From a virus, in IMG/VR virus record IMGVR_UViG_3300027777_000042, positions 1 through 57,531 of that record: DNA of 57,531 bases; one strand, given 5' to 3'. The position numbers and the translations under genes were made by a program. The notes beneath the pieces were generated by a model that worked only from the letters and a program-made list of their open reading frames with translations, was not told where the DNA came from and did not search any database. Positions 49,301-56,285 of the stretch are shown one piece after another; positions within the stretch are counted from its first letter, which is position 1; every line of letters starts with the position of its first letter.

Positions 49301-50464
49301 TAATGCACCTTTTACAATATCTTGACCACCAAGTGCTGCAAATACCGCACCTGTTGTAGCACCAATTGCAGCACCACCAACTGTTAATGCTATTGTGCTA
49401 TCTGCTGCAGCACCTGTAATAGATGCACCTAGCGATCCTGCGCCAGGTAGTATTGCGTTTAATCCAATAGTAAGACCAATAGTTCCTAAGGGTCCAAGTG
49501 AGTTTACAGCCTGACCAATTTGATGCAGTACTGAACCATCACCACCTCGTTGGTAGTAGGTTTGTGCATTGTAATCAAAAACAGGTAAGATATTTCCTGT
49601 TTCTTTATTAAGACCAACAAGTGTCTGCATTTGACCACCAGTTGACCCTGAAGATATTATATAAGTTCCATTACCATTGTCAATAACTGATGCTGGCAGT
49701 GGTTTTCCATTACCATCAAGTAATGCATACGTTGGATTGTTGTTCTCATCAGTGCCATTTTGAACAACATGTGTATTACCTAGTTGAATCGCATTGTATG
49801 TTTGTGTGTATTCATTACTTGTTTTATCTGGTGCAGGATTAGTCCCATATGCTGTAGAACTTGAATATGGAGTTATTACACCATTGGAAGTATTTAGTGT
49901 TCCAGTTGTACCTGTGGTTCCAGTTGTGCCTGAAGTTTGAGTAGTGTTTAAAGTTGTTGGTTGAAGTACATTACTAGTAATTGTAGGTATAACATTTCCT
50001 GCATTAGGCACACTGGATGCATTTATATTAGATGCATTATTTACTTGTGCTAAAGCATTTTGTGCTGTAGTATTGTCTAAAGAACCATTTTGCAAACCAC
50101 TTAATACTTGCGCAGCACTAGTGTAATTAGTTAGTGCATTATTTGTCTGTGGTAAATTAGTTGTTGTGTTTACTGGTGATACAACACTTGTTGTAGGTGC
50201 ACTTACAGTAGGTAATGCACCAGTAGATGGTGTTATAGATGCGGATCCGGCGTTACTTGTACCACCACCAATTAATTGATTGTAAGCTGTTCCAATATCT
50301 GCAGAACTAGTGTTGTAATGTGCCGCCAATGCATCAGCTAAACCCGGAATAGAGCCTAAACCACCTAATCCTTGAACTGTTGCAGCAACTTGCGCCGGTG
50401 TTGCATTAGCATTTTCCGGTGCGGCAAACCAAGCATTTACTTGATCTTGTATATCATCTGCCAT
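46319..50464 (-). CDS. Giant virion protein with collagen-like GTS repeat array (1381 aa)
   Basis: Residues 1-960 are Thr/Ser/Asn/Ala-rich with an internal hydrophobic part around 330-400 (IGLTIGLNAILPGAGSLGAS). Residues about 960-1137 form a Gly-X-Y array, mostly GTS with GKS, GVS and GIS variants. The C-terminal 150 residues include TYKDGGTVDHKPEFITGATG and KGDGQSDDIPAMLADGEYVF, a terminal motif common in phage internal proteins. Position after the nozzle and before the M23 protein fits an internal/ejection or tape-measure-like protein; the collagen-like rod would be unusual inside a virion. Name of family unknown. Confidence 0.6.
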   Translation of the reverse strand: MADDIQDQVNAWFAAPENANATPAQVAATVQGLGGLGSIPGLADALAAHYNTSSADIGTAYNQLIGGGTSNAGSASITPSTGALPTVSAPTTSVVSPVNTTTNLPQTNNALTNYTSAAQVLSGLQNGSLDNTTAQNALAQVNNASNINASSVPNAGNVIPTITSNVLQPTTLNTTQTSGTTGTTGTTGTLNTSNGVITPYSSSTAYGTNPAPDKTSNEYTQTYNAIQLGNTHVVQNGTDENNNPTYALLDGNGKPLPASVIDNGNGTYIISSGSTGGQMQTLVGLNKETGNILPVFDYNAQTYYQRGGDGSVLHQIGQAVNSLGPLGTIGLTIGLNAILPGAGSLGASITGAAADSTIALTVGGAAIGATTGAVFAALGGQDIVKGALTGAVTGGASANATNLVNQFINPTAISSSINGIFTPTQVSNIVANSLVRSVSSAAAGGDATKVLTAFTNGLIANGLGTAAANEITSSFKDTLSADNLSKIAKATSSVVNAASTSALNGGDKTAVSNAIIGSLAGSAGNALTSGTSGTTGTKISDSVNSLSDDAKNLYQTYTTAGYTPEEAYAIANGQQMVANTQNSLSNAMTAFTPQSQTLINSAYLQYNKALNDAVNQVIRGTITDDQGDALTTAAFNNVQNAINTAFRNDVASGKITDNKDGSYTDTTTGKIYAQNSQGQWVDTSGQQPGMVSTGSSSSGAATNSASTTPAVSNDFLSQIGSIFSFGTEDPKAIKEALFGTGATTNNTTGKTDFLPGFFGGLPGIKPTGDISLYAFDSDANKADAVNKINSFDVTLLKTPQDIAAFNQLKDNINSAVVKPTDNTQTTTTTPPVTATTTTPPVTETTTKPPVIATSSAPATASSASTQASGSNASNTASSINSILANSSITSQEQAQQIADWASSHSLTASDIALSMGLPIGTVNTYFSNHNISLAPGFNGASNTSVSTTGSTGTQSVSGSPTINSTSGTPGILSTSGTSGTSGISGVAVTSNPTSTTVNTSGTSNTSNTSGTSGTSGTSGTSGTSGTSGTSGTSGTSGTSGTSGVSGTSGTSGVSGTSGTSGKSGTSGTSGTSGTSGTSGTSGTSGTSGTSGKSGTSGTSGKSGTSGTSGTSGKSGTSGTSGTSGTSGTSGTSGTSGGPPITSTPTTGAALSGSTTNTYGTLPANLVASMLAAAPVSERKKLMEDLKQLYPGLNHLDSRTLALLSGKGAQNDSSGSGALMQSNMSMLGPQTGSSGSPLSPTQVASTTSTPIPGTGLGTGGSNPNSFNALTSAGLQAINGGALPTYKDGGTVDHKPEFITGATGHYVKGKGDGQSDDIPAMLADGEYVFDADTVAALGNGSSDAGAEMLDKMRQAIRKHKRSAPPDKIPPKAKSPLEYLKGVK
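47058..47470. repeat. 9-bp tandem repeat array encoding Gly-Thr-Ser triplets
   Basis: About 45 tandem 9-bp units, mainly CCAGAAGTT, CCTGATGTG and CCAGACGTA forms on the plus strand. On the coding (minus) strand each codes G-T-S or a close variant. Larger blocks (for example CCAGAAGTTCCGGATGTT) are repeated exactly, showing recent duplication. The array keeps a Gly every third residue throughout. Copy number is likely to vary among relatives and could be mis-assembled. Confidence 0.9.
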
Positions 50465-50698
50465 TTAATTACCTATGGACATTATTCCCGCCAATTGTTC
50501 AGCCCAATCTTGCCAACCTTTAAAAGTTCTCTGATCAGGAACACCTGAATTCAAAAAATAACCAATGCCTTGCATACCATCAGCCCAGTCACGCCATTTA
50601 TCTTCTGTGACAACGCCTAATTGTTGTGCTGCAAATAGCTCTGCCATTAAAGCACACCATGAATCCCAAGTATGTCCTCGTGGATCATATGTGATCAT
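50465..50698 (-). CDS. Small conserved tail-region protein (77 aa)
   Basis: MITYDPRGHTWDSWCALMAE, LFAAQQLGVVTEDKWRDWAD, then FKGWQDWAEQLAGIM. This Trp-rich helical pattern (YDP+GHTWDSWCALMAELFA) is a small phage protein I have met beside P22-like nozzle genes, without assigned function. It sits exactly between nozzle and giant protein genes, overlapping the first by 4 nt and touching the second. Probably a tail assembly or ejection helper. Confidence 0.65.
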   Translation of the reverse strand: MITYDPRGHTWDSWCALMAELFAAQQLGVVTEDKWRDWADGMQGIGYFLNSGVPDQRTFKGWQDWAEQLAGIMSIGN

Positions 50699-52455
50699 GG
50701 GTTACCTGTCCCTCTTTCATCGCCCAAATCAGCACTAATTAAAACGTTACCCATTTCATAGTTGCCATTAAATGTATTACTTTCAAACTTAAGACGCATT
50801 TCACGTCTTTGTTCACGCATATCAATTTTAAGTGTTGTTGGTGAAAATGTATACGGATCTGAAATAACATCAACATCATCAGCATATGATGGACCAGTAA
50901 TATATACATTCATGTCACCATGTTGCACAAAGTCAGGTTCAATTCTTTCAACTCTAATCCATTTGTTATCACCGGCTAACTGTGGATTACCAGGACCACC
51001 AGTAACCCATCCAATATTGTTTGTTTCAAATGTACTTTGTACTGCATTTACAGATGTTAAATAAGTACTGTCAGTGCCACGTTCTTGCTGCCATATTGTG
51101 TATTTGTTTTGAGTATTAGGTTCCCATCCTGCCCAAATAGGGAAATGAAACACTTCTGAAAATACACCAGCTGAACGTCTAGCACCTAATGCTTCACCTG
51201 CATCGTACCAAACTTTTTCTCTTACGTTGTATATGATAGCATCAGTGCATTCTGTTGCATCACCTCTTGGATAAAACCACCATATTTCACCCCAACGTGG
51301 TATTTTAGTTGCCCATACTTTTTGTCGTTGTGCATAATTAACATTGTCAAAAAAGTAATTCATATTGAATGGGTTATCAATCTCTTGTACAACACCGTTA
51401 TACATAAGAAAACGATCCACACCACACCAATAATAAATACCATCATATTCAATCACAGAACTAGATGACAAAATAGATGATTGACTACTTACAATATCAT
51501 AACGCCAATAAACAGTACTTGTGCCTACTGCTTGTGGTGCATAACTAACACGAATTAATGAATCTAAAGACCAAAATAAACCTGCAGGTGATGTTGTACC
51601 ACCACGAACAGGTAAACCTTTAACAACTTTTGTGCCTGTTGGATTTGCCGCATTAGCATCAGCAGCTACCCAATTCTGAAAATTACCTGCAGATGAATTT
51701 TGAATTAATCCATTATTGCCATATACAAATAAGTATGGATAAACCATACAACAACCACCTGACACAGATATATTATTGTTAAATGTAACAGTAATACTTG
51801 TACCTGTGGCCATACTAGCTGATGTAGTCACTGTAGTTATGCCGGATGCTACAACAACTGCTGTAACTTTAGTGCCTGCCGTAATTCCTGTGCCTGATAT
51901 TGTTTGACCAACACCAATTAAATAATTATTTCCTGTGATTGTAATTGTTGTACCAGATAAATTACCAACTGCAGTAAATACACCAACTTGTGATAGATCA
52001 CCATATGGGAATGTGCCACTTAACACAGGTGTGTTTGTTTGTGAGTCAATATGTGATAAATTTTGACCGGGATGGCCAATAATAGTAAATGAACCTGACC
52101 CATATGCATCAAATGCTATATCCCATTGCCATAAATTATTAGCATTTGCAGTAAAGTTATTTAAATTAACATTAGTAGGGCCAGCACCGGTTGCATCATC
52201 ATCATCTGTTTGCCACGCAGATACATAGCTTTTTGATCCTGAATAGACATAGTTAATACTACTTTGTGATTGCATCAGCATCCCTCTGGATACCTCTGGT
52301 GCATTCAAAAACATAGCATTGTAACCACCCATTTTTCTAGGTCTACCACGTTGAAACCTTACCCACATTCCAGCAACAAAACATGGTGCATCAAAAACAG
52401 TACCATCCCTTTGGACACCTGGTTTAATCAATAATGATATGACTTTTTTAGTCAT
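50695..52455 (-). CDS. Tail nozzle / DNA-stabilisation protein (P22 gp10-like) with inserted module
   Basis: 586 aa, longer than P22 gp10 (472). Start MTKKVISLLIKPGVQRDGTV, then FVAGMWVRFQRGRPRKMGGY; the beta-propeller runs through QWDIAFDAYGSGSFTIIGHP, FWSLDSLIRVSYAPQAVGTS, YDGIYYWCGVDRFLMYNGVV, ATKIPRWGEIWWFYPRGDAT. About residues 150-235 interrupt it with a Thr/Gly/Val module (LSGTTITITGNNYLIGVGQT, GTGITAGTKVTAVVVASGIT), like the display module of the capsid-side protein at 8.8 kb. The nozzle closes the tail tube and keeps packaged DNA in. Confidence 0.78.
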   Translation of the reverse strand: MTKKVISLLIKPGVQRDGTVFDAPCFVAGMWVRFQRGRPRKMGGYNAMFLNAPEVSRGMLMQSQSSINYVYSGSKSYVSAWQTDDDDATGAGPTNVNLNNFTANANNLWQWDIAFDAYGSGSFTIIGHPGQNLSHIDSQTNTPVLSGTFPYGDLSQVGVFTAVGNLSGTTITITGNNYLIGVGQTISGTGITAGTKVTAVVVASGITTVTTSASMATGTSITVTFNNNISVSGGCCMVYPYLFVYGNNGLIQNSSAGNFQNWVAADANAANPTGTKVVKGLPVRGGTTSPAGLFWSLDSLIRVSYAPQAVGTSTVYWRYDIVSSQSSILSSSSVIEYDGIYYWCGVDRFLMYNGVVQEIDNPFNMNYFFDNVNYAQRQKVWATKIPRWGEIWWFYPRGDATECTDAIIYNVREKVWYDAGEALGARRSAGVFSEVFHFPIWAGWEPNTQNKYTIWQQERGTDSTYLTSVNAVQSTFETNNIGWVTGGPGNPQLAGDNKWIRVERIEPDFVQHGDMNVYITGPSYADDVDVISDPYTFSPTTLKIDMREQRREMRLKFESNTFNGNYEMGNVLISADLGDERGTGNP

Positions 52456-53681
52456 TAAAATGTGCCTCCAGATATGCCATTTAGTACTGTCAAACCGCTT
52501 GAGCTAAAGTATGCAGCTTGTGCATTACTTACAACAATTCCAAGCTGGCCGGATGCAGGTAAATACAAACCTGTGTTTAAGTCGCCAGTAAACTTCAATG
52601 AAGGAACCGATGTAGAGCCATTTCCAAGAGTCAATGATGTAATACTACTTGATGATCCTGATGCGGCATTGTAAACATTGGTACCATCACAAACAAGAAT
52701 CAATGTTCCACCTTGTGGCACAGAAACAGTAGCACCACCTGCTATGGATGTTTTGACCGTTAATGTATATGCACCAGTGGTGTTATTAACAAATGAATAC
52801 AACTGAACCGTGGAAGGCACAACAATAATTTGATTTGATGCTAATGCGCCTGAATACTCTTGAATTGTATTTGAGGCCTGTGCTGATGTTAATGTAATTG
52901 TGCCACCAGTCACAGCTAATGCATATTGTGTGTATGCAAATTGATTAGACCTACCATAACCAAAAGTGTTCCAACCTGTGCCTGTTGATACCAGCACTAA
53001 TGACTCTGTTAATTGTAATTGCTGGTTAGCATTCCCATTAATAGTATCTGTACCAACTGGTGTTAGTGTAAGAATACCTGTGCCATAGTTACCAATGTTA
53101 ACAAACCAATTAGCACCAACTGTTGCTGATGATGGTAGTGTAATTGTGCCTACACCACCTGACCATATTGCAAATGCTGCTTGACTATTGGCTGATAATG
53201 TGGTATTAGTAAAATAACTAGTAACTGGATATGTTTGATTTAATGTATTTGCAATAGCATTAAGACCATAACCGGCTAATGTTCCTGCATTAGCTGCTGA
53301 TGTTCCTGTGCCAAATGTAAATGCATTCCAAGTTCCATCCGTTGTTGAGTTATTAGTTAAATAAATATATTGAACTGCACCACTTGCAACATTACAAATT
53401 GTTGTTGCACCACTATTAGTTTTAATTGCAACTGGATTTGATCCAATATTATTAATTAAAATATCTTGACCAGTGGATACTTGATATGCAGGTGGCATTA
53501 ACAATGCCAACCCTGTAGTGGTTGCCGATACATTAATAATAGATGCTGCAGTAGGAACATCCCCACCTAATCCATTAATTGACCATGACAATGAAGTATT
53601 TGCCGATATAGATAATGATTCAAACCCAACCGATGAAGGCTGAATTGTCTGCCCGGTAAATGGATTGTTATATGTTGTCAT
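52455..53681 (-). CDS. Tail fibre/virion surface protein (408 aa)
   Basis: MTTYNNPFTGQTIQPSSVGF, then Ser/Thr/Gly beta structure: YLTNNSTTDGTWNAFTFGTG, SGGVGTITLPSSATVGANWF, IGNYGTGILTLTPVGTDTIN, and a C-terminal LKFTGDLNTGLYLPASGQLG-IVVSNAQAAYFSS, the common fibre ending 'DxxTGLY.P....L....G.....'. It is next to the nozzle, so it may be the fibre that attaches there. No S74 domain. The ATG just follows the adaptor stop. Confidence 0.65.
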   Translation of the reverse strand: MTTYNNPFTGQTIQPSSVGFESLSISANTSLSWSINGLGGDVPTAASIINVSATTTGLALLMPPAYQVSTGQDILINNIGSNPVAIKTNSGATTICNVASGAVQYIYLTNNSTTDGTWNAFTFGTGTSAANAGTLAGYGLNAIANTLNQTYPVTSYFTNTTLSANSQAAFAIWSGGVGTITLPSSATVGANWFVNIGNYGTGILTLTPVGTDTINGNANQQLQLTESLVLVSTGTGWNTFGYGRSNQFAYTQYALAVTGGTITLTSAQASNTIQEYSGALASNQIIVVPSTVQLYSFVNNTTGAYTLTVKTSIAGGATVSVPQGGTLILVCDGTNVYNAASGSSSSITSLTLGNGSTSVPSLKFTGDLNTGLYLPASGQLGIVVSNAQAAYFSSSGLTVLNGISGGTF

Positions 53682-53683
53682 GA

Positions 53684-54316
53684 TTAAGAATCCTGTGCAA
53701 TGGTTTGACGATCACCTAAACGAAGTAAGTCTTCTGCTTTTAGTGAATCCATGGCTTCTCTATACTTCTCCTGAAATATTTGCCGTTGATCGTTTTTAAG
53801 GAATGGCATGGCTTGAAGCAACGTGCCATATAACATAGCATTAGGTGCATTTTGTGTGAGCCAATTGGTTTGATTATCGGAAGCTAATGGCTGTATTCTT
53901 TCATAATACAACACTTCAAATGTGTATGCTTGATCAGGTGTTGGTGCAACTAACCAATGCTGATAGTCGTAATCGGCATAATAGACTGGTGTTGCTTGTG
54001 TCGTTGAACTGGAAGCATATGTTCGTAAATACTCATACTTCCTAAGAAATATTGGTGCAATTACACCATTGTTTGTCAAATTAATTGATACTGTTTTACG
54101 CCATCTTGCAGGTTTAGGTATGACAGGATTTCCTGCAACCATAACAGACTCAACTACTTGTTGTTGACCTAATGTCTTAACCTGCTGGGCTATTTCAAAT
54201 TCGCATAAAGTAATAAATGTAGGAACTTGTGCAACAGTGGCTGCATCATTCCGCTCTAAATACTGTAGGACTGTTGATGTTAAATTATCATACGTAAGAG
54301 CAAACGAAGCGGTCAT
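53684..54316 (-). CDS. Phage adaptor-like protein (SU10-adaptor/gp4-like, 210 aa)
   Basis: MTASFALTYDNLTSTVLQYL, then FITLCEFEIAQQVKTLGQQQ, VIPKPARWRKTVSINLTNNG, FEVLYYERIQPLASDNQTNW, and LLQAMPFLKNDQRQIFQEKY. This is the helical adaptor pattern (PF24175-type as I recall). With the interrupted adaptor at 5.8 kb this genome would encode two ring proteins between portal and nozzle, as in T7-type gp11/gp12 or P22 gp4/gp10 necks. An extended -10 promoter stands just upstream. Confidence 0.65.
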   Translation of the reverse strand: MTASFALTYDNLTSTVLQYLERNDAATVAQVPTFITLCEFEIAQQVKTLGQQQVVESVMVAGNPVIPKPARWRKTVSINLTNNGVIAPIFLRKYEYLRTYASSSTTQATPVYYADYDYQHWLVAPTPDQAYTFEVLYYERIQPLASDNQTNWLTQNAPNAMLYGTLLQAMPFLKNDQRQIFQEKYREAMDSLKAEDLLRLGDRQTIAQDS

Positions 54317-54343
54317 AATTATCCCTAGTTGCTAATGCGTACA

Positions 54344-54352
54344 ATTATAACA
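54344..54352 (-). promoter_or_regulatory. Candidate extended -10 promoter upstream of adaptor gene
   Basis: On the minus strand TGTTATAAT (hexamer 54344-54349) is exact for the extended -10 and lies in a 36-bp gap after the endopeptidase stop. The -35 is weak (about 54367-54372). The same nonamer is used in cassette B and in the early leftward promoter. It would let the tail genes be expressed apart from the lysis genes. Confidence 0.45.
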
Positions 54353-54784
54353 TTACGCGTATTTTCTCGTACCTGTTTTGTCAATGATAAGTGCTTGTCT
54401 GCGAGGTTTATCATTTGGGTTTGAAGGTATAGATATATGTGTCCATCTGTCAAATTCTCGAATCACTTGATCGTATGGCAATTCACTGGCAATAACAGCT
54501 CTAACTACTTCATCAGGAATAAGCCCAGGCACACGAATATCAGCTGCACAACCGATGCGATGCTGACTAGTATCTTTACTTCCAACTGCATCATTTACGG
54601 CTTTTGACCGAAACGCTGAGTTAACCATGATTGGACTGCCATCAAGAAGTTCTTTAATTTGCTCCAAGAATTCTGCAAGACGCATGAGATTTGCTTTTTC
54701 AGATTCGTTAGGTTCATTTGAAAACTCCCTATGATCGGTAATTGTTAACTCTTCAAGAGTAAAGTGTTTAGTTAAAATAGTCAT
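54353..54784 (-). CDS. M15-type peptidoglycan endopeptidase (endolysin)
   Basis: 143 aa. Zinc site of the D-Ala-D-Ala carboxypeptidase/L-alanyl-D-glutamate endopeptidase family: PIMVNSAFRSKAVNDAVG (Arg of substrate pocket), SQHRIGCAADIRVPGL (HxxxxxxxD), WTHISIPSN (last His). Start HFTLEELTITDHREFSNEP is the usual M15 N-terminal helix. Releases progeny by cutting the murein. 4-nt overlap with the holin gene, and co-expressed with it. Confidence 0.88.
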   Translation of the reverse strand: MTILTKHFTLEELTITDHREFSNEPNESEKANLMRLAEFLEQIKELLDGSPIMVNSAFRSKAVNDAVGSKDTSQHRIGCAADIRVPGLIPDEVVRAVIASELPYDQVIREFDRWTHISIPSNPNDKPRRQALIIDKTGTRKYA

Positions 54785-55281
54785 TTTGTTGGGCTTGATT
54801 GATGGAGCATAGTATCTTTAGCTTGTGATCCTGAAGATGAACCAAAATAGAATGAAAGGACGAGCATTAAAGCGCCATCTAAAGTACCTAATACACGTGC
54901 AATTAATTCCCGCATAGTTGGCTCAATTACATGAGTTAACAAGAAAAACTGTACTGCTGCCCAAGCCAACACAATCATAATGGATAATGCAGGAGGTATA
55001 AAACTACCTGTGGTCATTTGCATTTGACGTGCGCTTGCACGGTCAGCTACTGCTAATTTTTCAAAGTCAAGACCCATCTCTTGGGCTCTGGCTTTAAGAC
55101 CTAACTCAGCTTGTTGTAATGCTGCAATTTGATCAGCACTCATCTTGCCTGAGTTAATGGTGTTTTGTACTTCACTAGGGTCAACCCCTATAGCTTTGGA
55201 AACTGCCTCAACTGCCATGCCCGCAAGTGGACCACCAAGAGCAGTAGCTATTGTAGGAGCAATTGATTTCAGCCAATCCAT
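54781..55281 (-). CDS. Holin of the 3TM family
   Basis: 166 aa. N-terminal part MDWLKSIAPTIATALGGPLA with a hydrophobic stretch, middle GVDPSEVQNTINSGKMSADQ and VADRASARQMQMTTGSFIPP, then two C-terminal membrane segments ALSIMIVLAWAAVQFFLLTH and LIARVLGTLDGALMLVLSFY-FGSSSGSQAK. Pattern of the 3TM holins linked with gene-transfer-agent or phage release. It permeabilises the inner membrane for the endopeptidase. The -1-frame stop of the gene upstream abuts this ATG exactly. Confidence 0.85.
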   Translation of the reverse strand: MDWLKSIAPTIATALGGPLAGMAVEAVSKAIGVDPSEVQNTINSGKMSADQIAALQQAELGLKARAQEMGLDFEKLAVADRASARQMQMTTGSFIPPALSIMIVLAWAAVQFFLLTHVIEPTMRELIARVLGTLDGALMLVLSFYFGSSSGSQAKDTMLHQSSPTK

Positions 55282-55826
55282 TTACTGTCCTTTCGATTTT
55301 TGATAATCCAGATGGATGCCGTACATCAGTACGCTAAAGACCATGACCCATGAAAAAACTGCAATGCAAATTGCCGCCCGAAATTCCCATTTGGCAATAA
55401 ACTGCCGCCTTTTATAAGCGGCTTCTTCACGGGCTTTTTTTGCTCACGCTCGACTTTTTCTCGCTCTTTACGCACAATCTCACGCATTTCTGTGAATTTT
55501 GACCAAAGACCGGGCATTCCAACCTGATAAATAATCATTTCACGCAATTCAGTTTCCATCTGAGTCATCTGCTCTTGACGAAGAACTCTGTTCATTGCTT
55601 CTTCGTTGATGGATATATTTTTGGGTAAAGGAACTTTTTGGGACTCCTTATCAGCAACCTTAAACTCCTCGTTGTGCGTGAAGAACTTACCCAAATGCTG
55701 ACTGATGTCGGTGACTATTCCTGATAGATCTTTACCATCTTGCTTGAACTCGTTGTAGAGTTCCACGCATTCTTTGATTCCTGCGTGTGCCGCCTTACAA
55801 GCCGCAAAGATGGTGATTGGATCCAT
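55282..55826 (-). CDS. Holin-adjacent membrane protein read through a -1 frameshift site
   Basis: Shared part, residues 1-131: MDPITIFAACKAAHAGIKEC, coiled helices (TQMETELREMIIYQVGMPGL, EIVRKEREKVEREQKK). At 55434-55440 the 0-frame codons CAA AAA AAG make the slippery heptamer A-AAA-AAG. In frame 0 the protein stops after 35 unlikely residues (stop at 55326). In the -1 frame it continues 50 residues, KRRQFIAKWEFRAAICIAVF and SWVMVFSVLMYGIHLDYQKS, with a clear membrane helix, and stops at 55282-55284, touching the holin ATG. A GCCGC/GCGGC stem lies 11 nt downstream. Either programmed frameshift or a homopolymer indel. Probably a spanin- or lysis-like membrane protein. Confidence 0.75.
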
Positions 55827-55966
55827 TATTCCTGCGGGGGAGGAGTCTGTGCCTGTGCCTCTTTCTGCACTTCAGCAATCAATTGGAACACTTGGTCATA
55901 GGGTTGCTTACCTAAGTAGCCCATGATGGCGTTAAGAAGATTGATAGGTAGTGTGATTTTGTCCAT
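55826..55966 (-). CDS. Small protein (46 aa)
   Basis: MDKITLPINLLNAIMGYLGK, then QPYDQVFQLIAEVQKEAQAQ and TPPPQE. GGAG stands 6 nt before this ATG, which shares its A with the upstream stop (TGATG); an ORF extended upstream has no such site. A short helical protein with a Pro end, common in small phage gene clusters near holins. Function unknown. Confidence 0.6.
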   Translation of the reverse strand: MDKITLPINLLNAIMGYLGKQPYDQVFQLIAEVQKEAQAQTPPPQE

Positions 55967-56283
55967 CAAGCACTCCAAGGAAGTGGTTGTGATGATGGGG
56001 ATACTGGAGGTGTAATCATTGAGTTGATTTGACCTTGTACACATGATTGTACGCCTGCAATTTGTTCTGAAGGAATCCAACCAATTACAATGTTTTCAGT
56101 TAAGGAAGAATAAGGAATAAATGCACCTTCTTGGTCAGCAGAATTAAATTGCGTGTTGCTACCAATAGTACAAGTATACGCTCCATCTACGCCTGTGACT
56201 TCCCATAAAGCATTGACCACATAATTAGGGTCTGGCTGTTGTAGTGTGTACATAGCAGTAATGCGAGTTGTAAAAGTAGTCAT
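55966..56283 (-). CDS. Small conserved phage protein (105 aa)
   Basis: MTTFTTRITAMYTLQQPDPN, YVVNALWEVTGVDGAYTCTI, FIPYSSLTENIVIGWIPSEQ, then a Pro-rich end. Single beta domain of the type found beside tail-fibre genes in cyanophages and other marine phages. No catalytic motif. Position between fibre and lysis genes suggests a minor tail or fibre-tip protein. Confidence 0.55.
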   Translation of the reverse strand: MTTFTTRITAMYTLQQPDPNYVVNALWEVTGVDGAYTCTIGSNTQFNSADQEGAFIPYSSLTENIVIGWIPSEQIAGVQSCVQGQINSMITPPVSPSSQPLPWSA

Positions 56284-56285
56284 GT

